A program made the position numbers and the translations under genes. From an uncultured Prevotellaceae bacterium (GTDB lineage Bacteria > Bacteroidota > Bacteroidia > Bacteroidales > Muribaculaceae), in the NCBI GenBank assembly GCA_900318645.1, contig ONLH01000034.1:1-40982 (forward strand): a stretch of DNA of 40,982 nt. The letters run 5' to 3'. Shown here piece by piece: positions 1 through 5,326 of the stretch (its first letter is position 1; the number at the start of each line of letters is the position of its first letter). The notes below the pieces were generated by a model. That model had not been told where the DNA came from. It saw only the letters and a list, made by a program, of their open reading frames with translations, and searched no databases.

Positions 1-660
1 ATTCCCGCTACCAAACAAATAGGTGTCTGATGATGGCAGCACAGCAAAGGACAGCACGGCTTCCAAAGTCGCAGTGTCGTAAGGCAAATCGGTGCCGAAG
101 TTCTGGATGATACCTCGCCCGTCAGTACCATTGAATTGCACGTTGTCGGAATTCTTGGTGTAGCTACCGCTCAACACAAGAGGCTTGTTTGCATTGGCAA
201 GGTTCTTCCATTGGCTGGCAGTTGAACCTTGGTTCTTTCCGTCAAACATCAGCACCAGAGGGCTATTGTCCTCGCCGTAGCCGACGTATGTCATTGACGG
301 CACATTGATGACGACCTCGCCATAGACCTCTGCAATGGTTATTTTACCTGTAGCCGCATCAAACGCGCCATCAACAGGAGAACCGTCCATGGTCACATCC
401 ACGTTATCCTCATCGATGATGTAGAGGTCGTTAGTAATGGCGATTGTCACCTCGAGGCGGTCACCTTCGTTGACATCATCGTCACCACCAGAAGCGGATA
501 GGCCTGTACCGATGGTCTTTTGTACTGAATAGGTAGGCAAAACAGGATCGTCGCCACCTCCGCCATCGCCCCAGTCAAGAGTTGGTTTACCGTTAGGGAA
601 AGCATAGTTGCCTAATCTGCTCAGCAGAATTGTGATGTTCTGCCGTATCTTCTTCCCCAT
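1..660 (-). CDS. Phage tail-like protein with LamG-like segment (partial, 3' end off window)
   Basis: An open frame runs on the minus strand from an ATG at 660 to the left edge, giving 220 residues with no stop. The N-terminus is basic (MGKKIRQNITILLSRLGNYA), followed by FPNGKPTLDW and a Gly/Asp-rich linker (WGDGGGGDDP). Next comes a beta-rich segment with a bacterial-Ig-like rhythm (EGDRLEVTIAITNDLYI). The last 60 residues (FNGTDGRGIIQNFG...ATLEAVLSFAV) resemble the start of a concanavalin/LamG fold, which is common in phage tail and appendage proteins. There is no signal peptide, so it is not a normally exported protein. It lies 30 nt after the stop of the recombinase at 691-1551, in the same frame, so the two are probably co-transcribed. 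The tail role is inferred from architecture and the neighbouring lysis genes; a baseplate or other appendage protein is also possible. Confidence 0.6.
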   Translation of the reverse strand, partial: MGKKIRQNITILLSRLGNYAFPNGKPTLDWGDGGGGDDPVLPTYSVQKTIGTGLSASGGDDDVNEGDRLEVTIAITNDLYIIDEDNVDVTMDGSPVDGAFDAATGKITIAEVYGEVVINVPSMTYVGYGEDNSPLVLMFDGKNQGSTASQWKNLANANKPLVLSGSYTKNSDNVQFNGTDGRGIIQNFGTDLPYDTATLEAVLSFAVLPSSDTYLFGSGN

Positions 661-669
661 TTCCGCGCT

Positions 670-684
670 GAGGGCGTCGCCCTC
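670..684. repeat. Perfect short hairpin between recombinase and tail-like gene
   Basis: GAGGGC-GTC-GCCCTC forms a 6-bp GC-rich stem with a 3-nt loop. It sits exactly between the recombinase stop (691) and the ATG of the tail-like gene (660). No T-run follows on either strand, so it is not a classical terminator. It could attenuate translation or be a recombinase recognition element; neither is shown by the sequence. Confidence 0.5.
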
Positions 685-690
685 TCCACG

Positions 691-1551
691 CTACAATGCA
701 CCTTTGAATTTGACGGTTGCCTGGTGGATGGGGCGGTCACGGCCCTGCAGGTACCTATTCGTGACCGCTATGCTGCTGTGGCGGGCTTGGTCTCGTGCGA
801 TCACGATGCCGGCACTGTTGGCCAGGTCACGGATACCGCTATCCTTGAGACTGTAGAATTGGTATTCCCTGGGAATGCCTAATCGCCGTCGCAATCTTGC
901 CCAGCGGTCTCGGAAGGCTCGGCTGTCGAGCTTCACTGCACCTGGGCGAAGCCTGTTGCTGAAGATGTACCATTCCTTGGGCGCTCGTAGCGTGCCCAGC
1001 TCGCGCATCAAGACGACGATGGCGGCGTTGAGACCGACCATCTCGGCCTTGCCGTTCTTGCTGATACTTGCCCGGACATGGATGGCATGGCGCTTCACGT
1101 CGATATCACCCACCAGCAGCTCTGCCAGCTCCCCTGGACGGATGAACGTGTAGTACTCGAGCATCACCGCCAGCAGGAAGTGTTTGTCTTTGGCGGTAAG
1201 GTGCTCTTTTATTCGCCTGAGCACGGAAGCCGATAGCGGTTGCCTTATCTTCCCTGGTTCCTTCATCGGCTTGATGGCATCCATGGGATTAGGCTCAAGT
1301 CTCAGCCATGAGCAGAACGAGCGGCACCAGGTGCGGTAGTTGTTCCTGGTCCTCGGCGAGACGCACCTTTCATAGAATACCCAGTCCAGGAACTGAAGGA
1401 AATCAATTTCCTCCACACGGGTGATGCCGTGCATGGAACACCATCTCTCGAGCATGGCGAGGCGTTTGGAGTAGTCGGTACGGGTGTTGTGTTTCGGAAG
1501 TCGTGCAAGGTGTTGGCGGTATGTGACCGCGATTTCGTTGATGTCAGCCAT
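691..1551 (-). CDS. Tyrosine recombinase (phage integrase family)
   Basis: This is a 286-residue tyrosine recombinase starting at MADINEIAV. The open frame continues 44 residues upstream, but a promoter-like TACTTTTG at 1560-1567 lies inside that extension, so the 1551 start is preferred. Residues 1 to about 110 are a SAM-like core-binding domain (NTRTDYSKRLAMLERWC). The catalytic domain shows Arg I in FIRPGEL, a lysine in SISKNGKA, RHSS for the third motif, and the nucleophile Tyr in TNRYLQG. The usual HxxR box reads YSLK, with Lys in place of Arg II; as I recall, YSLK is common in Bacteroidales members. There is no arm-binding domain, unlike the second recombinase at 5327. It lies just upstream of a tail-like gene in the same orientation and opposite to the lysis cassette, which fits a DNA invertase or resolvase as well as an integrase. 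Confidence 0.85.
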   Translation of the reverse strand: MADINEIAVTYRQHLARLPKHNTRTDYSKRLAMLERWCSMHGITRVEEIDFLQFLDWVFYERCVSPRTRNNYRTWCRSFCSWLRLEPNPMDAIKPMKEPGKIRQPLSASVLRRIKEHLTAKDKHFLLAVMLEYYTFIRPGELAELLVGDIDVKRHAIHVRASISKNGKAEMVGLNAAIVVLMRELGTLRAPKEWYIFSNRLRPGAVKLDSRAFRDRWARLRRRLGIPREYQFYSLKDSGIRDLANSAGIVIARDQARHSSIAVTNRYLQGRDRPIHQATVKFKGAL

Positions 1552-1559
1552 TTTTGGCG

Positions 1560-1594
1560 CAAAAGTAGTGAGAAAAAATCGCCTTTTCCGCAAA
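1560..1594 (-). promoter_or_regulatory. Bacteroidetes-type promoter of the recombinase
   Basis: Read on the minus strand, TTTG (1591-1594) is followed after 23 nt by TACTTTTG (1560-1567), matching the TAnnTTTG -7 element. The spacing is 2-3 nt longer than usual. The ATG at 1551 lies only 8 nt past the -7 element, so the transcript would be nearly leaderless. Confidence 0.45.
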
Positions 1595-1644
1595 GTGTTA
1601 GAGATAAACCATTTAGAAAGTTTCCCGTTTTGAGATTTCATCTT

Positions 1645-1679
1645 TTTGGAGGAAAGCGAATTATTGCTCGTTAAATTTG
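1645..1679 (+). promoter_or_regulatory. Bacteroidetes-type promoter of the lysis cassette
   Basis: TTTG (1645-1648) and TAAATTTG (1672-1679), 23 nt apart, resemble the -33/-7 pair. They lie about 30 nt before the first lysis-cassette start (1709) and diverge from the recombinase promoter. Confidence 0.4.
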
Positions 1680-1708
1680 CCAATTATCAACCAAATCACA
1701 CTACAGCT

Positions 1709-1978
1709 ATGAAGAAGGACAAGATTACACATTTCTGCGCAGGTGCTATGGTCGCCATCATTGTAGGCGTACCTGCCTATCTCGAGAGCATGAACTTGTT
1801 CAGCGGTCTGTGGCCCGCCATTACGGCTGGCATCCTCGCCGCGGGTATCAAGGAGATGTGCGACGATAACACCGAAGGGAACAACTGGGACTGGCACGAC
1901 TTCGGCGCCACGTTCCTCGGCGTGCTCGTTGTTGTCGTGTTCATCATCCTGCATTACATCTTTAATGTAAAAGTATGA
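1709..1978 (+). CDS. Small phage membrane protein, YfiM/DUF2279-like pattern
   Basis: 89 residues starting at MKKDKITHF; the longer frame from 1646 would overlap the promoter. Two hydrophobic segments are visible, about residues 8-50 (broken by AYLESMN) and 69-85. The spaced residues DK-x2-HF ... AGIKEMCDD ... DFGATFLG recall the DKxxHF / KExxD / D-x2-A-x3-G pattern of YfiM-like small membrane proteins. It is the first gene of an overlapping cassette and shares ATGA with the holin gene at 1975, so translation is probably coupled. A holin accessory or antiholin role is inferred from position only. Family assignment is tentative. Confidence 0.6.
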   Translation: MKKDKITHFCAGAMVAIIVGVPAYLESMNLFSGLWPAITAGILAAGIKEMCDDNTEGNNWDWHDFGATFLGVLVVVVFIILHYIFNVKV

Positions 1979-2523
1979 ACAGCATACCGAAACTGATATT
2001 CGCACTCATCGGAGGGGCAGTCGGCTGGATTGTCGAGGAGTTCCAGCCCACCTTCCCGCTGATCATCGTGACGGTGATATTCATCGTCTACGATGCCTTC
2101 ACCGCATACCAGCTCGACAAGCGCGTGCACGAGAAGTACCCAGACAAGGTGCAGCGCGAAAAGGCCAAGTTCAACTCATTCCAGTTCAGCCACGTCATCT
2201 GCCACACCATCCCCAAGCGTCTCGCGCTCATCTTCCTCGCCTACCTGCTTGAGCACTGGGTGTTCATCCATGTGGAGATACCGCTGTCCTATGTGGCCAC
2301 CGGTGTCATCTGCTTCGAGCAGCTGTGGAGCATCCTCGAGAACGAGAGCAGCTGCCGCAGCGAGGAGGAGGGGAAGTTCTACAAGATTTTGCAGAAAATC
2401 ATGGTTGACAAGACCGAGCGTCACTTCGACGTGAACCTTGCCGACTTCAAGAAGAGACCCAAGAGATACAACAGAAAGGAGGACAACAGTTATGATGACT
2501 TTGAAAAAAGGGAGCCGAGGTGA
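1975..2523 (+). CDS. Phage holin family protein
   Basis: 182 residues. The first 110 or so contain hydrophobic segments at about 5-20 (IPKLIFALIGGAVGWIV), 27-43 (FPLIIVTVIFIVYDAF), 81-93 and 101-114. A conserved-looking LENESSC follows, then a charged C-terminal tail (KKRPKRYNRKEDNSYDDFEKREPR). Multi-pass topology with an ENxxC-like motif and a soluble tail matches the toxin secretion/phage lysis holin superfamily (phage_holin_4-like). Its start overlaps the previous stop by 4 nt and its 3' end overlaps the endolysin gene by 32 nt. Its expected role is to form inner-membrane lesions that release or activate the downstream amidase at the end of the lytic cycle. Confidence 0.75.
   Translation: MNSIPKLIFALIGGAVGWIVEEFQPTFPLIIVTVIFIVYDAFTAYQLDKRVHEKYPDKVQREKAKFNSFQFSHVICHTIPKRLALIFLAYLLEHWVFIHVEIPLSYVATGVICFEQLWSILENESSCRSEEEGKFYKILQKIMVDKTERHFDVNLADFKKRPKRYNRKEDNSYDDFEKREPR
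2474..2482 (+). promoter_or_regulatory. Strong Shine-Dalgarno site for the endolysin
   Basis: AAAGGAGG followed by ACAACAGTT and ATG at 2492 is a near-perfect anti-16S complement. It is embedded in the holin coding region and decides the endolysin start. Other genes in this window lack such a site. Confidence 0.6.
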
Positions 2524-3106
2524 TGACGTGAAGCGTCTCCAGCAGGCTCTGAAGCTGTACCCTGACGGGGTATTCGGTCCTTTGACCGAGGAGGCCGTCA
2601 AGCAGTTCCAGACCAAGTACGGTCTTGTTGCCGACGGAGTAGTCGGTCACCACACCTGGTCGCTCATCGAGGGGAACCCGGTATACAAGAAGTCCAAACG
2701 CGCCATCAACGAAATCATCGTCCACTGCACCGCTTCGTATGAGGGCAACGCCATGACTGTCGAGCAGATCAGGCGCATGCACAAGAAGGAGCGCGGCTGG
2801 AGCGACATCGGCTACCACTATGTCGTTTACCTGGACGGCACCGTCCACAACGGCCGCGACGTGAACATCAGCGGTGCCCACTGCACCGGCCACAACACCC
2901 ACTCCATCGGAGTGGTCTATGTCGGCGGTCTTGCCAAGAACGGCCAGCCCAAGGACACCAGGACTGCCGCGCAGAAGGAAGGGCTGCTAAAGCTGCTGAA
3001 GGAGCTGAAGCGCATGTACCCCAAGGCCACCATCCATGGCCACCGAGAGTATGCCAACAAGGCGTGTCCGTGTTTCGATGCGTGGAAAGAGTACCGTGGC
3101 TTATGA
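2492..3106 (+). CDS. Endolysin: N-acetylmuramoyl-L-alanine amidase with peptidoglycan-binding domain
   Basis: 204 residues. Residues 4-60 are a peptidoglycan-binding type 1 domain (GSRGDDVKRLQQAL...DGVFGPLTEEAVKQFQ...DGVVGHHTW). Residues 73-200 are an Amidase_2/T7-lysozyme-like domain. Zinc ligands are probably His78 (IIVHCTA), His184 (IHGHRE) and Cys192 (NKACPCFDA). Lys190, two before the cysteine, matches the catalytic lysine of T7 lysozyme, and GYHYVV carries the usual Tyr. There is no signal peptide, consistent with holin-dependent release. The start was chosen because a strong AGGAGG lies 11 nt upstream, within the holin gene; such a sequence is unusual in this genome. An alternative in-frame ATG follows immediately at 2495. 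The stop overlaps the next ATG. Confidence 0.93.
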   Translation: MMTLKKGSRGDDVKRLQQALKLYPDGVFGPLTEEAVKQFQTKYGLVADGVVGHHTWSLIEGNPVYKKSKRAINEIIVHCTASYEGNAMTVEQIRRMHKKERGWSDIGYHYVVYLDGTVHNGRDVNISGAHCTGHNTHSIGVVYVGGLAKNGQPKDTRTAAQKEGLLKLLKELKRMYPKATIHGHREYANKACPCFDAWKEYRGL

Positions 3107-3273
3107 GTAGGAAGTTGAGCATCGACGAGAAGATGAACAGGCAGATGCGCAGAGACCGTGCGAGGGTGAACGCGGGTCTTATCATCTTCATCGTGTGTGC
3201 GGGCATTGCTATTCTGGCCATTGCCACAATAATTGTGCATCATCTTTTAACGTCGCAATACAATTCATTTTAA
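3103..3273 (+). CDS. Small single-helix membrane protein of the lysis cassette
   Basis: 56 residues starting at MSRKLSIDE; the ATG overlaps the endolysin stop (ATGA), so the longer frame from 3064 is rejected. A very basic N-terminus (NRQMRRDRARVN, about residues 9-20) precedes one hydrophobic helix (AGLIIFIVCAGIAILAIATIIV) and a short tail. No family is recognised. Size, topology and position directly after the amidase fit a lysis accessory such as an inner-membrane spanin component, an antiholin or a second holin. The function is inferred from context only. Confidence 0.6.
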   Translation: MSRKLSIDEKMNRQMRRDRARVNAGLIIFIVCAGIAILAIATIIVHHLLTSQYNSF

Positions 3274-3277
3274 TGTT

Positions 3278-3928
3278 ATGGCAAACAAGGTAAGCAAGAA
3301 GCATCTCATTTTGATTGCCGTCGGGGCCCTCCTGTGCGTCCTGTGCGGCTTTTTGGTCGGCAAGGGTATGTACGACCGTCCCGTTGATGAAAGCGTCTCA
3401 CGGGACACCGTAATACTCCACGACACCGTTCCCGACATCGCGCCTGAGCCCAAGGACAGCGTGCGCACCAAATGGGTGACCCGCTGGCTGCCTGCGAAGC
3501 CCGACACCGTCTCGCGGAATGGGGAAATTTTCCGTGAATTTCCGCAGATTTCCGCGAATTTTTCCGCGACTGACACCGTGGCTGTGCAGGTTCCCATCAC
3601 GAGCAAGCATTACTCTGGCAAGAACTACGATGCCTATGTCAGCGGCTTCGAACCTAACCTGGACAGCATCTTCGTCTATAATGAGACCAAGTTGGTTACC
3701 GAGACGATAACGAGAATGAAGCCTCCCAATAAGTGGTCGTTGTCTGTCAATGCCGGTGTTGATTACGGAACCACATCCAAGTTTTGGCAGCCCTATGCCA
3801 GTGGCGAGCTGACGATCAACAATGACAAACGTCTGCAGCTGGGCATAGAAGGAGGCGTCAAGAAGTCTGAGGTGACTAACAACTTCGAGCCGTTTATCGG
3901 AGTGAAGGCGAAATGGAAGATATTCTGA
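3278..3928 (+). CDS. Candidate spanin-like protein with N-terminal helix and outer-membrane-like C-terminus
   Basis: 216 residues, 4 nt after the previous stop. Residues 9-29 form one hydrophobic helix (LILIAVGALLCVLCGFLVG). Residues 36-110 are a polar, Thr/Pro-rich linker (SRDTVILHDTVPDIAPEPKD). A conserved-looking core follows (VQVPITSKHYSGKNYDAYVSGFEPNLDSI), which resembles the Bacteroides phage family I know as DUF6808. The last 60 residues alternate in the manner of amphipathic beta strands (WSLSVNAGVDYG, WQPYASGELTI, RLQLGIEGGV, FIGVKAKWKIF) and end in Phe, like the C-terminal signal of outer-membrane barrels. An inner-membrane anchor plus an outer-membrane-seeking end would span the envelope, as spanins do. 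The family match is moderate; the spanin role is inference from architecture and gene order. Confidence 0.75.
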   Translation: MANKVSKKHLILIAVGALLCVLCGFLVGKGMYDRPVDESVSRDTVILHDTVPDIAPEPKDSVRTKWVTRWLPAKPDTVSRNGEIFREFPQISANFSATDTVAVQVPITSKHYSGKNYDAYVSGFEPNLDSIFVYNETKLVTETITRMKPPNKWSLSVNAGVDYGTTSKFWQPYASGELTINNDKRLQLGIEGGVKKSEVTNNFEPFIGVKAKWKIF

Positions 3929-3997
3929 ATGTGATTTGTTTAGTTATTAGTTGACTACAATTTTACCGAACATGGGGTAATAATATGAGTTATGCGG

Positions 3998-4030
3998 GTG
4001 GCTGCGTTGAGAAACGTGGCCACTTTTATT
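3998..4030 (+). terminator. Intrinsic terminator after the lysis cassette
   Basis: GTGGC (3998-4002) pairs with GCCAC (4019-4023), with an inner CGTT/AACG stem, and TTTTATT follows. It lies 70 nt downstream of the spanin-like gene and separates it from the repressor operon. Confidence 0.6.
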
Positions 4031-4160
4031 GAACTTTTTCATTTGTAAATTAGTAATAAGAGCGAGCGTCCTGTGATGATGAGAAGTGATGATGAAGGGC
4101 GCTTGATGAGGTGGGCGCGTCGTGATGATGTGCCCATTTCTTACCGAAAACAATAAAAAA

Positions 4161-4216
4161 TTATCTGATTAGATAAAATTTCTTGAAAAATGTTTGGTCG
4201 TTTATCTAATTAGATA
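4161..4216. promoter_or_regulatory. Pair of palindromic operators
   Basis: Two copies of a palindrome with TTATCT/AGATA arms occur: TTATCTGATTAGATAA (4161-4176) and the stricter TATCTAATTAGATA (4203-4216). Their centres are about 41 bp apart, close to four helical turns. The second lies between the -33 and -7 elements of the promoter at 4193-4224 and the first lies just upstream. This is the expected layout for a dimeric phage repressor. The HTH protein encoded 750 bp downstream (4968-5174) is the natural candidate ligand. Confidence 0.75.
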
Positions 4217-4224
4217 TATCTTTG
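4193..4224 (+). promoter_or_regulatory. Bacteroidetes-type promoter of the small-gene/HTH operon
   Basis: TTTG (4193-4196), 20 nt, TATCTTTG (4217-4224) is an ideal -33/-7 pair. The spacer is occupied by the palindrome TATCTAATTAGATA, so repressor binding would block the polymerase. The first gene starts 41 nt downstream. Confidence 0.8.
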
Positions 4225-4237
4225 CATCGTAATCAAT

Positions 4238-4258
4238 AAGTCAAACCAATTAAACCAA
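4238..4258 (+). repeat. Leader repeat, copy 1
   Basis: A 21-bp sequence beginning AAGTCAAACCAATTAAACC is repeated exactly at 4516-4536. In both places it ends 6 nt before an ATG (4265 and 4543), so it is a duplicated translation leader rather than a random repeat. Confidence 0.8.
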
Positions 4259-4264
4259 AGAATT

Positions 4265-4474
4265 ATGAACGCAATCAAAGTCACAACCACCAGCCAGGAG
4301 TCATTCTTCGAGACCAACGACATGGCACTTGCAAAAGAGGCAGCAATGAACTACTCGGAACGTCACAATGTGCCTACATTTGTATGGCGTAAAAAAGCGA
4401 GGGCTTGCAGCTATTGGACCCACAGTAACGGAGATGGCACTTTTACGATGTATCGTGGTGCTGGAAGAAAATAA
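4265..4474 (+). CDS. Small phage protein of unknown function
   Basis: 69 residues (MNAIKVTTTSQESFFETNDM...). Soluble and mixed in charge, with no signal peptide or membrane segment. A predicted helix (ALAKEAAMNYSERHN) is followed by strand-like TFVWRKKARACSYWTHSNGDGTFTMYRG. No family is recognised. It is the first gene after the operator-controlled promoter and shares its leader repeat with the next gene. By position it may be an early or regulatory phage protein; this is inference only. Confidence 0.6.
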   Translation: MNAIKVTTTSQESFFETNDMALAKEAAMNYSERHNVPTFVWRKKARACSYWTHSNGDGTFTMYRGAGRK

Positions 4475-4515
4475 ATTAACCAAGCTGCGCTATCGGCTAC
4501 ACGGGCACCAAAACA

Positions 4516-4536
4516 AAGTCAAACCAATTAAACCAA
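4516..4536 (+). repeat. Leader repeat, copy 2
   Basis: Exact second copy of the 21-bp leader at 4238-4258, 6 nt before the ATG at 4543. Confidence 0.8.
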
Positions 4537-4542
4537 CCGATT

Positions 4543-4920
4543 ATGTTACAGCATGAATTTGAAGCCCTGACGGGCATGAGTGTAGAAGACACTGAATTTA
4601 ACCAGGTCATCAACCCGATGTACATGTCAACCGACCTCGACAAGCAGGTGTTCTGCAAGGAATGGAAGAAGCACAACCTCGGCAACTCAGAGGTAGCCAA
4701 GGCGATGTCTGACCGAGTGAACGAGCAGCGCATGGCCATCGACGGCCTCAAGAAGCAGCTCGACAGCGTTGTGCGTTTCCTGCTGAGCCGCGGCGAGCCT
4801 GCGTGTGACAAGCAAGCCATCAAGATTGCTGGCCACAAGGAGTGCATCTCCATCAAGATGCAGCAGAACTACGAGCTGAGCGAGGACGACAGAGCCTTCA
4901 TCATCGAGATGTGCCGCTAA
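4543..4920 (+). CDS. Phage/mobile-element hypothetical protein
   Basis: 125 residues, soluble and mostly helical. The middle contains a likely coiled-coil (SEVAKAMSDRVNEQRMAIDGLKKQLDSVV, quoted here only as the stretch at about residues 49-76). Near the C-terminus is CDKQAIKIAGHKECISIK, then an acidic end (LSEDDRAFIIEMCR). I recall similar proteins in Bacteroides mobile elements but cannot name a family. It is preceded by the second leader repeat and followed after 47 nt by the HTH gene, so it belongs to the operator-controlled operon. Function unknown. Confidence 0.6.
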   Translation: MLQHEFEALTGMSVEDTEFNQVINPMYMSTDLDKQVFCKEWKKHNLGNSEVAKAMSDRVNEQRMAIDGLKKQLDSVVRFLLSRGEPACDKQAIKIAGHKECISIKMQQNYELSEDDRAFIIEMCR

Positions 4921-4930
4921 ACATTAACCA

Positions 4931-4951
4931 GGGGCGGTGATGAGCCGCCCC
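4931..4951. repeat. GC-rich hairpin before the HTH gene
   Basis: GGGGCGG (4931-4937) pairs with CCGCCCC (4945-4951) around a 7-nt loop, 16 nt before the HTH start codon. No T-run follows. It could attenuate or stabilise the downstream message. Confidence 0.5.
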
Positions 4952-4967
4952 ACAAACAAGATCAATA

Positions 4968-5174
4968 ATGGAAACAAACACCCACCGCATCCGCATTGGC
5001 CGACGCATCGCCCAGCTGCGTGCCGAGAAGAACATGACACAGGGCGACCTCGCCAAGGCGTCAGGCGTGACACTGGCCAACGTCAGCCGCATGGAGCGGG
5101 GGATGTACTCACCGGGACTGGATGTCCTCTCGAAGATTGCAGACGCCCTGGGAGCGAAGATAGACATCGTGTAA
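4968..5174 (+). CDS. XRE/Cro-C1-type HTH transcriptional regulator
   Basis: 68 residues and little more than one HTH_3 domain: RIGRRIAQLRAEKNMTQGD, then LAKASGVTLANVSRMERG, then MYSPGLDVLSKIADALGA. The helix-turn-helix is about residues 25-50, with the typical TQxxLA...xVSxxERG pattern. There is no dimerisation, peptidase or membrane domain, so it resembles Cro more than CI. It is the last gene of the operon whose promoter carries two palindromic operators, so it probably binds them and autoregulates. Binding is inferred, not shown. It could instead be an antitoxin-like regulator, but no toxin partner is visible. Confidence 0.9.
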   Translation: METNTHRIRIGRRIAQLRAEKNMTQGDLAKASGVTLANVSRMERGMYSPGLDVLSKIADALGAKIDIV

Positions 5175-5190
5175 TACCCGACTATCATCT

Positions 5191-5258
5191 ACGAAGCGAG
5201 CCGCCTCACAAGGGCGGCTCTGCTCGTATTGTTGGCGCGGGGAACCACCCACCGCGCC
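5191..5258. repeat. Tandem GC-rich hairpins after the HTH gene
   Basis: First hairpin: GAGCCGCC (5198-5205) pairs with GGCGGCTC (5213-5220), extended by ACGA/TCGT flanks. Second: GGCGCGG (5234-5240) pairs with CCGCGCC (5252-5258). Neither has a clear T-run. They sit between the HTH gene and the convergent integrase and may end or stabilise both messages. Confidence 0.55.
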
Positions 5259-5260
5259 GT

Positions 5261-5291
5261 AAGTCAAACCAATATTTTACTGAACCAAAGA
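5261..5291 (+). repeat. Degenerate third leader repeat without a gene
   Basis: AAGTCAAACCAAT (5261-5273) matches the first 13 nt of the leader repeat. After a 7-nt interruption, GAACCAAAGAA resembles the rest of copy 1 with its flank. No plus-strand gene follows before the integrase stop (5327). This may be a relic of a third leader whose gene was lost or inverted. Confidence 0.45.
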
Positions 5292-5326
5292 AGTACAGCA
5301 CCATATTGATACCGCAAAGATAGGCA

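Larger units (their letters stand above)
3929..4264. other. Intergenic region between lysis cassette and repressor operon
   Basis: 336 bases without a credible gene. It holds a terminator-like hairpin (3998-4030), a stretch rich in TGATGA (about 4072-4135, e.g. GTGATGATGAGAAGTGATGATGAAG), two palindromic operators (4161-4216), a promoter (4193-4224) and the first copy of a leader repeat (4238-4258). Confidence 0.8.

Noticed and set aside
4072-4135. CRISPR-like or tandem repeat array in the TGATGA-rich tract
   Set aside because: Units are irregular and short with no constant repeat or spacer length.
3947-4153. 68-residue minus-strand frame in the phage intergenic region
   Set aside because: It reads through the terminator and TGATGA-rich tract. 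The His/Ser/Thr-rich product comes from the repeats, and no promoter was seen.
4937-5323. 128-residue open frame over the HTH gene
   Set aside because: It is a different frame of the HTH gene and the downstream hairpins, with Pro/Arg-rich low-quality composition.
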